Part shown: in pieces, positions 16,319-25,284 of the stretch
How positions within the stretch are numbered: position 1 is the stretch's first letter
Layout of the letters: each line of letters opens with the position of its first letter
Notes under the pieces: model-generated
Database searches by the model: none
What the model was told of the DNA's origin: nothing
What the model saw: only the letters and a program-made list of their open reading frames with translations
Program-made: the position numbers and the translations under genes
Assembly: GCA_016861045.1 (NCBI GenBank)
Contig: BOKP01000002.1
Location: 62,001-126,000 of the forward strand
Reading direction: 5' to 3'
Source: Actinomycetes bacterium
GTDB lineage: Bacteria; Actinomycetota; Thermoleophilia; Solirubrobacterales; 70-9
DNA length: 64,000 nucleotides

Positions 16319-17899
16319 CTACGGCGCCGGATCGCCGCCCGGGCCGGGGACCGCCGCGAGCCGGCCGAGCTCGCCGGCGGAGGCCGCGAGCACGGTCCTC
16401 GCGACCCCCTCCCAGCTCCAGCGGGCGTGCGACGTCTCGGCGAGCGCGGCGCGCGCGGCGCTCCGGCTCGCGGGATCGATCGCGAGCCACCGGTCGAGGC
16501 GGGTCGCGATCGCGGCGACGGCGTCGTCGTCGAGGGCGAACGCGGTCAGGTCGCGCAGCGGCCCCGGGAGCGCCCCCGCGAGCGTCCCGGCGACCTCGGC
16601 GAGCCCGGAGTGGTCGGCGCAGACCGGGAGCGCTCCGGTCGCCGCCGCCTCCGCGGCGACCATCCCGAACGCCTCCGGGAACGTGCTCGGCACCACCATC
16701 GCGTCGCTCGCCCGGACGGCGGCGGCGACCTCGCCGTACTCGAGCCGCCCCGCCCAGTCGATCGTCCCCGCGGCCTTCCGCGCCGCCTCGGCGTATCCCG
16801 GCGGCGGGTCGGCGAGGAAGGCGTCGAGAAACCGCAGCGGCGCTTCCTCCCCGCCCTCCAGCGCCCAGCCAAGCCGGGCGACCTCGCGCGCGTCCCCGAG
16901 GTCGCCGCGCCCGAGCGCCGCGGCCAGCCGTCCGAGGCCGTCGCGGTACTCGCCGAAGCCGACCATCAGCAGGCGGGAGCCGGGATGGCGGGCGGCCACG
17001 AGCGGCCAGGCGGCGAGCAGCAGGTCGCAGCCCTTCGAGACGATCAGCTTGCCGACGAAGATCACCCGCGGACCGTCGGCGGCCGCGTAGGAGCGGACCG
17101 CGGCAGCGGCGGCGGCCGGATCGCGGCCGAGACCGGTGGCTTCGGCGCCGGGGTCGGCGTCCTCGAGCGCGGCCGCGAGATCGGTCAGTACCGCGCCGCG
17201 ATCGGCGGCGGCCGGCAGCGGCGTGAACGCCTCGACGTCGACGCCGGGCGGGCCGAGCCGCGTCTTCTCCGGCAGCCCGTCGAGCGCGACGGTCTCCCAG
17301 AGGCTCTCGGCGGTGTGGCGGGAGCCGACGAGAACCGCCCGCGCCGCGGCGATCCCCTCGCGCGCATAGGGCAGAAAGCGCCGGTGGGGGATCACCGTGT
17401 AGGAGAGGGCGCTGCCGTGGACCTTGGCCGCGAAGGGCCCGACGGCCTCGCCCGCCCGGGCGAGGATCGCCGGTCCCATCACGAGGTGGTTGGCGAGCGC
17501 CGCGTCGATCCCGCCGGCCCGGACGGCGACGTCGCGGGTGGCGGCGACGTTGGCGGCGATGTAGGCCTCGACCTCCGCTTCGCTCAACCGCTCGAACGGG
17601 CGCGCGTCGAAGCCCGCGTACTCGTCGGCGACATAGAGCGGCAGGACCCCGCCGATGTCGGGCAGGTAGGCGGTGATCGAGCCCGCGCCGGGCGACGATC
17701 CCGCGGCCCGCTCGACCCGCAGCTCGCCGCCCTCCCAGCGGCCGACCGCGTCGACCCAGGGCAGCGAGCCGGCCTCGCGGTCCTGGCAGAGCAGGTGGAC
17801 GTCGTGGCCGAGCCCGGCCAGCGCCCGGGCGACGCTCGCGTTGTAGACGTTGCTGCCGGTCCCGCGCAGCAGGTAGCCGTGGAAGACGAGGACGCGCAT
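16319..17899 (-). CDS. Glycosyltransferase family 4
   Basis: The protein is 526 residues from an ATG at 17899, chosen because an AAAGGAT ribosome site precedes it and MRVLVFHGYLLRGTGSN is a typical GT-B opening. Sequence upstream of it in the same frame is antisense to the next gene. The C-terminal domain shows FVGKLIVSKGCDLLL and PSTFPEAFGMVAAEA, the nucleotide-sugar site of GT4 enzymes. It transfers a sugar from an activated donor to an unknown acceptor. It is divergent from 18008 and separated from ctaC by about 60 bp. Confidence 0.88.
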   Translation of the reverse strand: MRVLVFHGYLLRGTGSNVYNASVARALAGLGHDVHLLCQDREAGSLPWVDAVGRWEGGELRVERAAGSSPGAGSITAYLPDIGGVLPLYVADEYAGFDARPFERLSEAEVEAYIAANVAATRDVAVRAGGIDAALANHLVMGPAILARAGEAVGPFAAKVHGSALSYTVIPHRRFLPYAREGIAAARAVLVGSRHTAESLWETVALDGLPEKTRLGPPGVDVEAFTPLPAAADRGAVLTDLAAALEDADPGAEATGLGRDPAAAAAAVRSYAAADGPRVIFVGKLIVSKGCDLLLAAWPLVAARHPGSRLLMVGFGEYRDGLGRLAAALGRGDLGDAREVARLGWALEGGEEAPLRFLDAFLADPPPGYAEAARKAAGTIDWAGRLEYGEVAAAVRASDAMVVPSTFPEAFGMVAAEAAATGALPVCADHSGLAEVAGTLAGALPGPLRDLTAFALDDDAVAAIATRLDRWLAIDPASRSAARAALAETSHARWSWEGVARTVLAASAGELGRLAAVPGPGGDPAP

Positions 17900-18007
17900 C
17901 GGTCCATCCTTTCGCACCGGACCGGACGGGCGCCTGCCCGCGGATGTGCCCGCGCGCCCGCGGCATCCGCCGCCGACCGGCGCACCTCGCCCACCGCGAC
18001 AGGCACT

Positions 18008-18295
18008 ATGGTTCCGTCCTTGCCCGCCCGCCAGACCTACAGGATGCGCGCCCCGGCCTCCGGTCGCGAGGCCTTCGTCGAGGCCGACCCGGACGGCGTC
18101 TACGTCGATCGCGAGACCGGCGAGGAGCTCAGGCCCGTGACCCGGGTCCTGCCGCTCGCCCCCTCGCCCTCGGCGCTCCTGCGGGCGCCCGAGAACCTGA
18201 CCGAGTGCCGGCGCTGCAAGCAGCTGATCGGCATCGACCTCAGCGACTGCCCCCACTGCGGGCTGCGCCAGGAAGCGACCAACGGCGACTCGTGA
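18008..18295 (+). CDS. Small zinc-ribbon protein
   Basis: This 95-residue protein carries two CxxC knuckles near its end (ECRRCKQL and DCPHCGLR), a rubredoxin-like zinc ribbon. The N-terminal half has a DGVYVDRETGEEL segment but no recognised domain. ATG at 18008 is used; ATG at 18044 is an alternative. Its stop overlaps the GTG of the following lipoprotein, so the two are coupled. Function is unknown. Confidence 0.65.
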   Translation: MVPSLPARQTYRMRAPASGREAFVEADPDGVYVDRETGEELRPVTRVLPLAPSPSALLRAPENLTECRRCKQLIGIDLSDCPHCGLRQEATNGDS

Positions 18296-18630
18296 AACGG
18301 GCGCGGCGGCTGCGTCCGCTCGCGACCGTGGCCCTGGCCGCCGCGGCGCTCGCCGCTCCCGGCTGCGGCGACGGCGAGACGACCGTCACGGCGCCGACCA
18401 CGACCGCCCCGACCACGACATCGGGCATGGCCTCGACGCCCACCACGACCACCTCGCCGACAACCACGACGGCGGCGCCGACGACCACGACCCAGACGAC
18501 GCCCCCGTCGAGCTACGAGCCGGACCCGTCCAAGCCCGACAGCGAGCACAACGACACGATGGGCGACCCGGACACGCCCGAGGGCGCCTTCGACGAGGCC
18601 TGCCAGCGCAACCCGCAATCCTGCGGCTGA
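18292..18630 (+). CDS. Thr-rich lipoprotein, unknown function
   Basis: The 112-residue product has a basic N-terminus, a hydrophobic stretch and a lipobox LAAPGC with C25 as the lipid-modified residue. A Thr/Pro-rich linker (about 30-70) follows, then an acidic end containing two cysteines (DEACQRNPQSCG). It should be anchored outside the membrane. The low-complexity linker could be glycosylated. It starts with GTG overlapping the zinc-ribbon stop. No homologous family is recognised. Confidence 0.6.
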   Translation: MKRARRLRPLATVALAAAALAAPGCGDGETTVTAPTTTAPTTTSGMASTPTTTTSPTTTTAAPTTTTQTTPPSSYEPDPSKPDSEHNDTMGDPDTPEGAFDEACQRNPQSCG

Positions 18631-18666
18631 GCCACGGGCGCCGTCGGCCCGCCGGCTCAACACCGA

Positions 18667-19407
18667 TCAGTTCTGGCCGCCGCCCTTGCCGCCCTTGCCG
18701 CTCTTCACGAACCAGGCCCAGTAGAGCAGCCGCTCGCCCTTGAAGCGGCAGCCGTACTCGCGCACCGAGCCCTTCTTCTGCTGCGGCTTGGCGTCCTTGG
18801 CCTGGCCCTCGGCGCACTCGCCGTCGCTGCGGCTGGCGATCCATTGGTTGCCGTCGCGGTCGAGACCGAGCGTGAAAGCTGACAGCCACCCCGGCATCGT
18901 CAGCCCGATCTTCAGCCCCTTCCGGACCTTGAGCGGCTTGCGGAGCGTGTAGATCGGGGTCTCGCCGAGCCTCGACTCGAGGCTGACCTTCGGGGTCTGC
19001 TTCGCCAGCTTGAACCGGTGTCGCTTCTTCGGCTTCAGCACCGACAGCCGGGCCTTGATGTCGCCATAGTCCTCGTTCAGCGAGTCGACGAGGTTCGGAT
19101 CGTCTTCGGTGTTGACCTTCCCGAGGCTCACCGACCAGGCGACCAGATGCCCGCTCGCAGGCACCTTGAACGGCGCCTTCTCGCCGTCGGCCACGGTCTG
19201 CAGCCCCGTGACCGAGACCGTGATCCGGCACGAGTCGCCCGGGCATGGCGACTTCGGCGTCTTCTTGGTCTTCCCGAGCACCTTCGCCGACTTCGCGTCG
19301 GCGTCGTGGGCGCTGAGCGCGACCGCGGTCGCGAACCCGAGCACGGCGGCGAGCGCGGCGAGCGCGATCGCCGCCCGGCTCCTGGTTGTCCTGCTGGCTT
19401 CCATCAC
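18667..19407 (-). CDS. Secreted protein of unknown function
   Basis: This 246-residue protein has an N-terminal signal peptide (about 1-38) and a mature part rich in short beta strands with lysines. It includes a CPGDSC pair near 55-60 and two more cysteines near the end. The C-terminus is Gly/Lys-rich. No catalytic motif or known domain is recognised. It is transcribed divergently from the ABC exporter at 19523. A -10-like TAGAAT lies on the minus strand at 19468-19473. Confidence 0.6.
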   Translation of the reverse strand: MMEASRTTRSRAAIALAALAAVLGFATAVALSAHDADAKSAKVLGKTKKTPKSPCPGDSCRITVSVTGLQTVADGEKAPFKVPASGHLVAWSVSLGKVNTEDDPNLVDSLNEDYGDIKARLSVLKPKKRHRFKLAKQTPKVSLESRLGETPIYTLRKPLKVRKGLKIGLTMPGWLSAFTLGLDRDGNQWIASRSDGECAEGQAKDAKPQQKKGSVREYGCRFKGERLLYWAWFVKSGKGGKGGGQN

Positions 19408-19522
19408 GGGCCTCTAACACCCGGGCACCCGCGCTGTTGCGGTCCCGGCGGGACGGTCCGCTGGCGGATTCTAGGCGTCCGGCAGGCCGGATCGTGGCGG
19501 ATCGCATCTAGGATGAACGGCG

Positions 19523-20503
19523 ATGCCCGCGATCGAGGTCAGCAACTTGCAGCGGGCGTTCTCGGCCGGTGTCCTCGCCGTCGCCGGGATCGACCTCCGG
19601 GTCGACGCCGGCGAGATCTACGCGTTCCTGGGGCCGAACGGCGCCGGCAAGACGACGACGGTGCGGATGCTGACGACGCTGCTGCGCCCGACCGGCGGCA
19701 GCGCGACGGTCGCCGGCCACGACGTCGTCGCCGAGCCGGCGGCGGTCCGGGCGGCGATCGGCGTCGCGCTGCAGGAGGCGGCCCTCGACCCGCTGATGAC
19801 CGGGCGCGAGCTGATCCGGATGCAGGCGACCCTGCACGGGATCCCGCGGGCCGAGGGGCAGCGGCGCGCCGACGACCTCCTGCGCCGGGTCGGACTGGTC
19901 GAGGCGGGCGATCGCCGCGTCGGCACCTACTCGGGCGGGATGAAGCGGCGGCTCGACCTCGCCTCCGCGCTCGTTCACGAGCCCCGGGTCCTGTTCCTCG
20001 ACGAGCCGACGACCGGGCTCGACCCGGTCAGCCGCAAGTCGATCTGGGAGGAGGTCGAAGCCCTGAACCGCGAGGGCACGACGGTGTTCCTCACCACCCA
20101 GTACCTCGAGGAGGCGGACCAGCTCGCCGACCGGGTCGGGATCATCTCGGCCGGGCGGATCGTCGCCGAGGGGACCCCGGCGGCGCTCAAGGCCGAGGTC
20201 GGCAAGCCGCGGATGGAGCTCGTCCTCGCGGCGGGCGAGCGCGGCGACTGCGTGGAGGTGCTGAGCCGGTTCGGCGACCCGCTGCCGCCGCGCGACGGGA
20301 CGCTGATGATCGAGGTGGCGGCGGGCTCGGCGGCGATCGCGCCGGTCGTCCGCGCGCTCGACGAGGCCGGGATCACGGTCGAGTCGCTCGACGTCGTCGA
20401 GCCGACCCTCGACGACGTCTTCGTCGCCAAGACCGGCCATCACCTCGAGGGTGACGAGGCATCGGAGCCCGGGACGGGCGAGGCGGAGGCCGTCAGCGGA
20501 TGA
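19523..20503 (+). CDS. ABC transporter ATP-binding protein, DrrA type
   Basis: The 326-residue ATPase has Walker A GPNGAGKTT (37-45), the signature YSGGMKRRLDLA and Walker B VLFLDEPTTGLD. A C-terminal DrrA-like domain of about 100 residues follows. It powers export by the two ABC-2 permeases directly downstream. Families of this type export drugs, lipids or polysaccharides, and the substrate cannot be told. A -10-like TAGGAT at 19509-19514 lies so near the ATG that the message could be almost leaderless. It overlaps the first permease as ATGA. Confidence 0.9.
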   Translation: MPAIEVSNLQRAFSAGVLAVAGIDLRVDAGEIYAFLGPNGAGKTTTVRMLTTLLRPTGGSATVAGHDVVAEPAAVRAAIGVALQEAALDPLMTGRELIRMQATLHGIPRAEGQRRADDLLRRVGLVEAGDRRVGTYSGGMKRRLDLASALVHEPRVLFLDEPTTGLDPVSRKSIWEEVEALNREGTTVFLTTQYLEEADQLADRVGIISAGRIVAEGTPAALKAEVGKPRMELVLAAGERGDCVEVLSRFGDPLPPRDGTLMIEVAAGSAAIAPVVRALDEAGITVESLDVVEPTLDDVFVAKTGHHLEGDEASEPGTGEAEAVSG

Positions 20504-21276
20504 AGGGGTCGGTCGCGGTCGTCGCCGAGCTCGGCCGCCGCTCGATCCGCCAGACGTTCCGGCGGCCGCAGCTGATCGCGCCGCTCCTGGTCATCCCGAC
20601 GCTGCTTCTGGCCGTGCAGGCCGCCGGCGCCGGGCGCGCCATCGACCTGCCCGGGTTCCCGCCGGTCGAGAGCTTCTTCGACTTCCTGCTCGCCGGGGCG
20701 ATGCTGCAGTCGGCGCTTCTGGCCGGCAACAGCGGCGGGATCGCCCTCGCGATCGACATCGAGATGGGGTTCACCGACCGGCTCCTGGCGGCGCCGATCC
20801 CGCGCTTCGCGATCGTCGCCGGGCGCCTCGCCGGGACGGCGGCGATGGGCGCGGTGACGGCCGTCTGGTTCCTCGCGATCGGGCTGATCTTCGGCGTCCG
20901 GATCGAGGAGGGCCTGCTCGGGGCGCTGCTGATGATCGCCCTCGTCACCCTCGCGGCGCTGAGCTTCGGGACGCTCGGCGCGGCGCTGGCGCTGCGCAGC
21001 GGCAGCGCCTCGGTCGTCCAGGGCACGTTCCCGCTCGTCTTCGTGATCCTCTTCCTCTCGACCGCGTTCTTCCCCGCCGACCTCCTGCTCGAGCCGGCGC
21101 GGACGATCGCCCGGTTCAACCCGCTCAGCTTCATCGCCGAGGCGGTCCGCGATCCGGTCATCTCGGTCTTCTCGGCCCGCGAGCTGCTCGAGGGCCTCGC
21201 CGGGATCGTCCTCGTCGGCGCGGCCGGCCTCGCCCTCTGCTCGCTGGCGCTGCGGCGCCGCCTCCGGCTCGGTTGA
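20500..21276 (+). CDS. ABC-2 type permease, first subunit
   Basis: This 258-residue integral membrane protein has about six hydrophobic segments and the conserved ABC-2 amphipathic region around FTDRLLAAPIPR, which contacts the ATPase. NPLSFIAEAVRD near the end is also typical of DrrB-like permeases. It is coupled to the ATPase (ATGA) and to the second permease (TGATG), so the exporter is probably a heterodimer. Confidence 0.88.
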   Translation: MKGSVAVVAELGRRSIRQTFRRPQLIAPLLVIPTLLLAVQAAGAGRAIDLPGFPPVESFFDFLLAGAMLQSALLAGNSGGIALAIDIEMGFTDRLLAAPIPRFAIVAGRLAGTAAMGAVTAVWFLAIGLIFGVRIEEGLLGALLMIALVTLAALSFGTLGAALALRSGSASVVQGTFPLVFVILFLSTAFFPADLLLEPARTIARFNPLSFIAEAVRDPVISVFSARELLEGLAGIVLVGAAGLALCSLALRRRLRLG

Positions 21277-22052
21277 TGGACATCGCGCTCGCCACCGACT
21301 GGGCGACGATCCGGGCGCTGGTGCGGCGCTCGGCCAACGAGCTCATCCGCGTGCCCGGGGCCGCCGTCCCGGGGGTGCTGGCGCCGACGATCTTCTTCCT
21401 CGGGCTGACCGCGGTCTTCGGCAACCTGACGCTGCTGCCCGGCTTCACCACCGGCTCCTACGCGAGCTTCATGGTCCCGGTCAGCATGCTCCAGGGCGCC
21501 GGCTTCACCGGCGCGGCGATGGGGGTGAACCTGGCCCGCGACATCGAGCTCGGCCTGTTCGACCGCTTCCTCGCCTCCCCCGCCCCGCGCTGGGTCCTGC
21601 TCACCGGCCTCGTCCTCTCGGCCGCGATCCGCTCGTTCATCCCCGCGACCTTCGTCTTCCTGATCGCGCTCGCCGTCGGCGCCCACCTCCCCGGGCCGGG
21701 CGGGCTGATCGTCACCTACCTCTGCGTGGTCGGCACCGCGACGATCGCCGCCTGCTGGTCGGCGACGATCGCGCTCAGGTTCAAGACCCAGTCGGCGGCG
21801 CCGCTGATGCAGACGGTGATGCTCGCCCTCGTCCTCTGCACGACCGCCTACGCCCCCCAGGAGCTGCTCACCGGCTGGCTCGCCACCGCCGCCGAGTACA
21901 ACCCGTTCACGCAGGTCGTCGACGCCGCCCGCCAGGGCTTCGTCGGCGGCGTCACCTGGGAGGGGACCTGGCCGGCATTCGCCGTCATCGCGGCGTTGAC
22001 GGCCCTGCTCGGCGCGCTGGCCCTGCGCGGGATGCGGCGCACGGCTTACTGA
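21276..22052 (+). CDS. ABC-2 type permease, second subunit
   Basis: This 258-residue membrane protein has six predicted helices and the LGLFDRFLASPAPRW coupling segment. NPFTQVVDAARQGF is the matching C-terminal block. It is the same length as its neighbour but clearly diverged, pointing to an old duplication and a heterodimeric channel. It is the last gene of the exporter operon. Confidence 0.88.
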   Translation: MDIALATDWATIRALVRRSANELIRVPGAAVPGVLAPTIFFLGLTAVFGNLTLLPGFTTGSYASFMVPVSMLQGAGFTGAAMGVNLARDIELGLFDRFLASPAPRWVLLTGLVLSAAIRSFIPATFVFLIALAVGAHLPGPGGLIVTYLCVVGTATIAACWSATIALRFKTQSAAPLMQTVMLALVLCTTAYAPQELLTGWLATAAEYNPFTQVVDAARQGFVGGVTWEGTWPAFAVIAALTALLGALALRGMRRTAY

Positions 22053-22360
22053 GCGCAGCCGGGCGCGCCGACCACCGCGCGGGAGAGGACCGATGCGATG
22101 GGGAGCCGGAGTCCGTTGTCGATGCAGGCTTCCCTTGTCGGCTGGACCTCCGGCGGTCAGGATCGGATCGAGCACCTGGGAGGGTCAGGATGGGCCGACC
22201 GATCGGTGGAGCGATCGCGTCGGGGGTGTCGATCCCCGGCGACGCAGTCCGCGCGCCTGGCGGCCGCGGTCGCGCCGCTCGCCGTCGCCGCGCTGGCCGG
22301 GTGCGCCGGCTTCGGTCGTGAGCCGACGAGGACGCCGACGTGCGCGTTCTTCGCCCGCCG
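22053..22360. other. Intergenic region between convergent ABC permease and infA
   Basis: No convincing gene is seen. A plus-strand reading frame here ends in a lipobox-like LAGC but lacks a plausible start and runs into infA antisense. Two near copies of a GGTCAGGAT word occur around 22158 and 22184. No strong terminator is visible. Confidence 0.4.
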
Positions 22361-22579
22361 CTACTTGTAGCGGTAGGTGATCCGGCCGCGATCGAGGTCG
22401 TAGGGGGAGAGCTCGATCTTGACGCGGTCGCCGGGGAGGATGCGGATGTAGTGGCGGCGCATCTTGCCGCTGATGTGGCCGAGGACCTCGTGGTCGTTGT
22501 CGAGCTTGACCTTGAACATCGTGTTCGGCAGGGCCTCGACGACCTCGCCCTCCATCTCGATCTTCTCTTCCTTCGCCAT
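22361..22579 (-). CDS. infA: Translation initiation factor IF-1
   Basis: The 72-residue protein is a complete IF-1. It has an OB fold with [36 protein letters not shown] and the [16 protein letters not shown] end. It binds the ribosomal A site during initiation. It usually sits in the rpsM-rpsK-rpoA cluster in Actinobacteria. Here it stands at the end of a minus-strand run after a crotonase gene, only 30 bp downstream. Confidence 0.97.
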   Translation of the reverse strand: MAKEEKIEMEGEVVEALPNTMFKVKLDNDHEVLGHISGKMRRHYIRILPGDRVKIELSPYDLDRGRITYRYK

Positions 22580-22609
22580 CGCGCGCCGCGGGAGCGTACA
22601 GGAGCCCCG

Positions 22610-23404
22610 CTACTCGCCCCTGAACGTGGCCTTGCCGGGGCCGTCCTCGAGGAAGCTCCGGACGGCGCCGCGGAGATCCTCGGAGTCGAACAGCGGCCCG
22701 GCGACGTCGGCGACCGCGGCGTCGGCCGCGGCGACCCCGCCCTCGAGATAGGCGCGGACGAGCCGCTTGGTGGCGCCGTGGGCGAGCGTCGGCCCGGCGG
22801 CGAGCTCGCGCGCGAAACCCATCCCCTTCTCGAGCAGGTGCTCCGGGGGGACGACCCGGTTGACGACGCCCCAGTCGAGCAGCTTCGCGGCGTCGTAGAG
22901 GCCGCCCGTCATCACGAACTCGCGGGCGCGCGCCGAGCCGGCACGCTCCGCCATCCGCTGGACGCCGCCGCCGAACGGGGTCAGGCCGACGACCCGCTCG
23001 ACGAGCCCGAACCGCGCCCCCTCGGCGGCCCAGATCATGTCGCAGCCGAGGGCGGCCTCGAGCCCCGCGGTCAGGCAGAGGCCGTGGACGAGGGCGAGCG
23101 TCGGGATCTCGAGCGACTCGAAGGCCTGCAGCTCCCGGATCCCGTCGGCTGCGAGCCGCCTCCCCTCAGCCCCGCCCGGGACGTCCCTGAACACCTTGCC
23201 GACGTCGACGCCGCCGGTGAACACGTCGCCCTCGGCGCGAAAGACCATCGCCCGCGCATCCGAGCCCGCGACGGCGTCGCGGGCCTCGCGCATGGCGACG
23301 AAGGTGCGCTCGGTGAACAGGTTCAGCGGCGGGTCGTCGAGCACGATCACGGCCACGTCGCCGTCGCGCTCGAGCCGGACCGGGAGGCGCTCGCCCGCGC
23401 TCAC
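22610..23404 (-). CDS. Enoyl-CoA hydratase/isomerase family protein
   Basis: This 264-residue crotonase-fold protein has an oxyanion-hole block (FTGGVDVGK), HGLCLTAGLEAALGCD and GLVERVVGLTPFGGG. It acts on an acyl-CoA, with the exact reaction unclear. The start is GTG overlapping the stop of the HIT gene (GTGA). Longer in-frame extensions upstream run antisense-like through HIT and were dropped. Confidence 0.85.
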   Translation of the reverse strand: MSAGERLPVRLERDGDVAVIVLDDPPLNLFTERTFVAMREARDAVAGSDARAMVFRAEGDVFTGGVDVGKVFRDVPGGAEGRRLAADGIRELQAFESLEIPTLALVHGLCLTAGLEAALGCDMIWAAEGARFGLVERVVGLTPFGGGVQRMAERAGSARAREFVMTGGLYDAAKLLDWGVVNRVVPPEHLLEKGMGFARELAAGPTLAHGATKRLVRAYLEGGVAAADAAVADVAGPLFDSEDLRGAVRSFLEDGPGKATFRGE

Positions 23405-23817
23405 CCGCGCTCCCTGATGGCCGCCGCGACGGAGGCGATCTCGCCCGGCTCGGCGCCCCGCGGTATCCACGGCAGCTTCAGTGGGTCGCCCTCGTAGCGC
23501 GGGATCACGTGCAGGTGGAAGTGGAAGACGGTCTGCCAGGCGGCGGGGCGGGTGGCGTTGAGCACGTTGAAGCCGTCGGGCCCGAGCGCCGCCTCGATCA
23601 GCCGGGCGGCCCGCCGGGCGGCGAGCGCGCACCGGGTCAGATCGTCCTCGCCGATCGCCAGCAGGTCCTCGCTGTGGGCGCGCGGGATCACGAGCGCGTG
23701 CCCGCGCGTCGCCGGGGCGATGTCCATCAGCGTGATCGTGTGCTCGTCGGAGTCGACGATCTCGGCCGGGGACTCGCCGGCGGCGATCGCGCAGAAGATG
23801 CAGTCGGGGTCGCGCAC
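23401..23817 (-). CDS. HIT-family nucleotide hydrolase
   Basis: The 138-residue protein has the histidine triad HFHLHVIPR (H99, H101, H103) and an N-terminal zinc-type pair C6/C9 in CIFC, as in the Hint/Ap4A-hydrolase-like branch. It probably hydrolyses nucleoside phosphoramidates or dinucleotides. It lies between cca and a crotonase gene and overlaps the latter. Confidence 0.92.
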   Translation of the reverse strand: MRDPDCIFCAIAAGESPAEIVDSDEHTITLMDIAPATRGHALVIPRAHSEDLLAIGEDDLTRCALAARRAARLIEAALGPDGFNVLNATRPAAWQTVFHFHLHVIPRYEGDPLKLPWIPRGAEPGEIASVAAAIRERG

Positions 23818-23833
23818 GAGGCCGCGGCGGAGG

Positions 23834-25276
23834 CTATCGCCGATCGGCCCAGGCCCGCAGGTGGGCGAGCGCGGCGGCGCGGTCCCCCACCTCGCCCGCG
23901 AACCGCGCCGCGGCGAGCTCCGCGACCGCCGCGCCGAGCCGGGGCCCCGGCTCGATCCCGACCTCGGCCGCTATCTCGTCCCCGCGCAGGAGCGGGTCCG
24001 GGTCCTCGTCCTCCCAGGCGATCGCGGCGGCGAGCATCTCGCGGGCGAGCTCGAGGTGGCCGGCGATCGCCTCCCCGGGAACGTCGCCGCCCTGGGCCGA
24101 GAGCCGGTCGGCGATGGTGAGCAGCGTCGTGTCGACGGTCTGCGGGGCGGTCCGGCTCAGGTAGTCCCAGACGCGGCGCCGCGGGAGCGGCCGCTCGCGG
24201 ACCATGAAGCCGAGGACGAGATGGTCGCGGGTCATCGCCCCGAGGTGGGTCGCGAACCGGCGCGAGGTCCGCAGCCGCCGGCAGAGGCCCGCGACCAGCT
24301 GGGCGCCGGTGGCGTCGTGGCCGATGAAGCTGACCCGGCCCCCGCTCTCGCGCCGCGTCGCCGGCTTGCCGATGTCGTGCAGGAGCGCGGCCCAGCGCAA
24401 CGCGTCGCCGCGGTCGAGCTCGTCGGCAAGCGGGGCGGCGAGGCGCTCGGCGATCGCCGCCGCCCCCTCCCCGCAGTAGCGAGGCAGGTCGCGCTCGACC
24501 TCCTGCATCCGCCGCAGCACCTCGAGCGTGTGCTCGTAGGCGTCGAGGTGGTGGTTGGCGCTCTGCGAGACGCCGTGCAGCGCCGCCACCTCGGGAACGA
24601 CGGCGGCGAGCGCCCCGACCTCGTCGAGGAAGCCGATCCCGGCGAGCGGGTCGGCGCCGGCGAGCAGGAGCCGCAGCTCGGCGTACTGGCGCTCCCCGGC
24701 GGGCTCGCCCGCGCGCGACGCCTCCGCCCGCGCCAGCCCGGCGGTGTGGGGCTCCGGCGCGAAGCCGGCCCGGGCCAGGAAGCGCGCCGCGCGCAGCACC
24801 CGCAGCGGGTCGTCGGCGAAGGCGCGGTCGGCGCAGGCGCGGAGGGTCCCCCGCTCGAGGTCGCCGAGCCCGCCCGCGGGATCGAGCGGCTCGCCGCCGG
24901 CCAGCGGGACCGCGACGGCGTTCACGGTGAAATCTCGGAGCCGCAGGTCGACCTCGATCGAAGGGCCGCGAAGCGCGGCGACGTCGACCTTCCAGCCGCC
25001 GTCGCGGGCGACGACGCGCCAGGTGGCGAACTCGCCCGAGAGCTCGAACGGATGCCCCTCCCCGTCGGCCGCGATCCGGCGGGCGGCCTCGGAGGGATCA
25101 CCGTCGAAGGCGATGTCGACGTCGACGACGTCGGCGCCGAGGGCGGCGTCGCGGACGGCGCCGCCGACCAGCCAGGCGCGATCGGCGACGTCGCGGAGCC
25201 CCGACCGGGCGACCTCGATCGCCGGCGCCTCCCCGAGTCGCTCCTCGAGCCTGGCCAGGTGCAGTCGCCGCGCCAC
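23834..25276 (-). CDS. cca: CCA tRNA nucleotidyltransferase with HD domain
   Basis: The 480-residue protein has the class II nucleotidyltransferase head with GGAVRD (38-43), the metal-binding D52-x-D54 and the RDFTVNA block. The tRNA-binding body follows, and an HD domain (HDIGKPATR). It would add or repair the 3' CCA of tRNAs, needed here because the tRNA-Arg gene lacks an encoded CCA. The GTG start at 25276 lies 8 bp after alr. Sequence further upstream in frame is antisense-like. A poly(A) polymerase role is less likely. Confidence 0.88.
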   Translation of the reverse strand: MARRLHLARLEERLGEAPAIEVARSGLRDVADRAWLVGGAVRDAALGADVVDVDIAFDGDPSEAARRIAADGEGHPFELSGEFATWRVVARDGGWKVDVAALRGPSIEVDLRLRDFTVNAVAVPLAGGEPLDPAGGLGDLERGTLRACADRAFADDPLRVLRAARFLARAGFAPEPHTAGLARAEASRAGEPAGERQYAELRLLLAGADPLAGIGFLDEVGALAAVVPEVAALHGVSQSANHHLDAYEHTLEVLRRMQEVERDLPRYCGEGAAAIAERLAAPLADELDRGDALRWAALLHDIGKPATRRESGGRVSFIGHDATGAQLVAGLCRRLRTSRRFATHLGAMTRDHLVLGFMVRERPLPRRRVWDYLSRTAPQTVDTTLLTIADRLSAQGGDVPGEAIAGHLELAREMLAAAIAWEDEDPDPLLRGDEIAAEVGIEPGPRLGAAVAELAAARFAGEVGDRAAALAHLRAWADRR

Positions 25277-25284
25277 GGCGACAA

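Noticed and set aside
17900-18256. N-terminal extension of the glycosyltransferase
   Set aside because: It is antisense to the zinc-ribbon gene, and a good ribosome site plus a GT-B opening mark 17899.
22098-22370. Plus-strand 90-codon frame ending with a lipobox-like LAGC
   Set aside because: The hydrophobic part is at the C-terminal end, not behind a start codon, and it runs into infA antisense.
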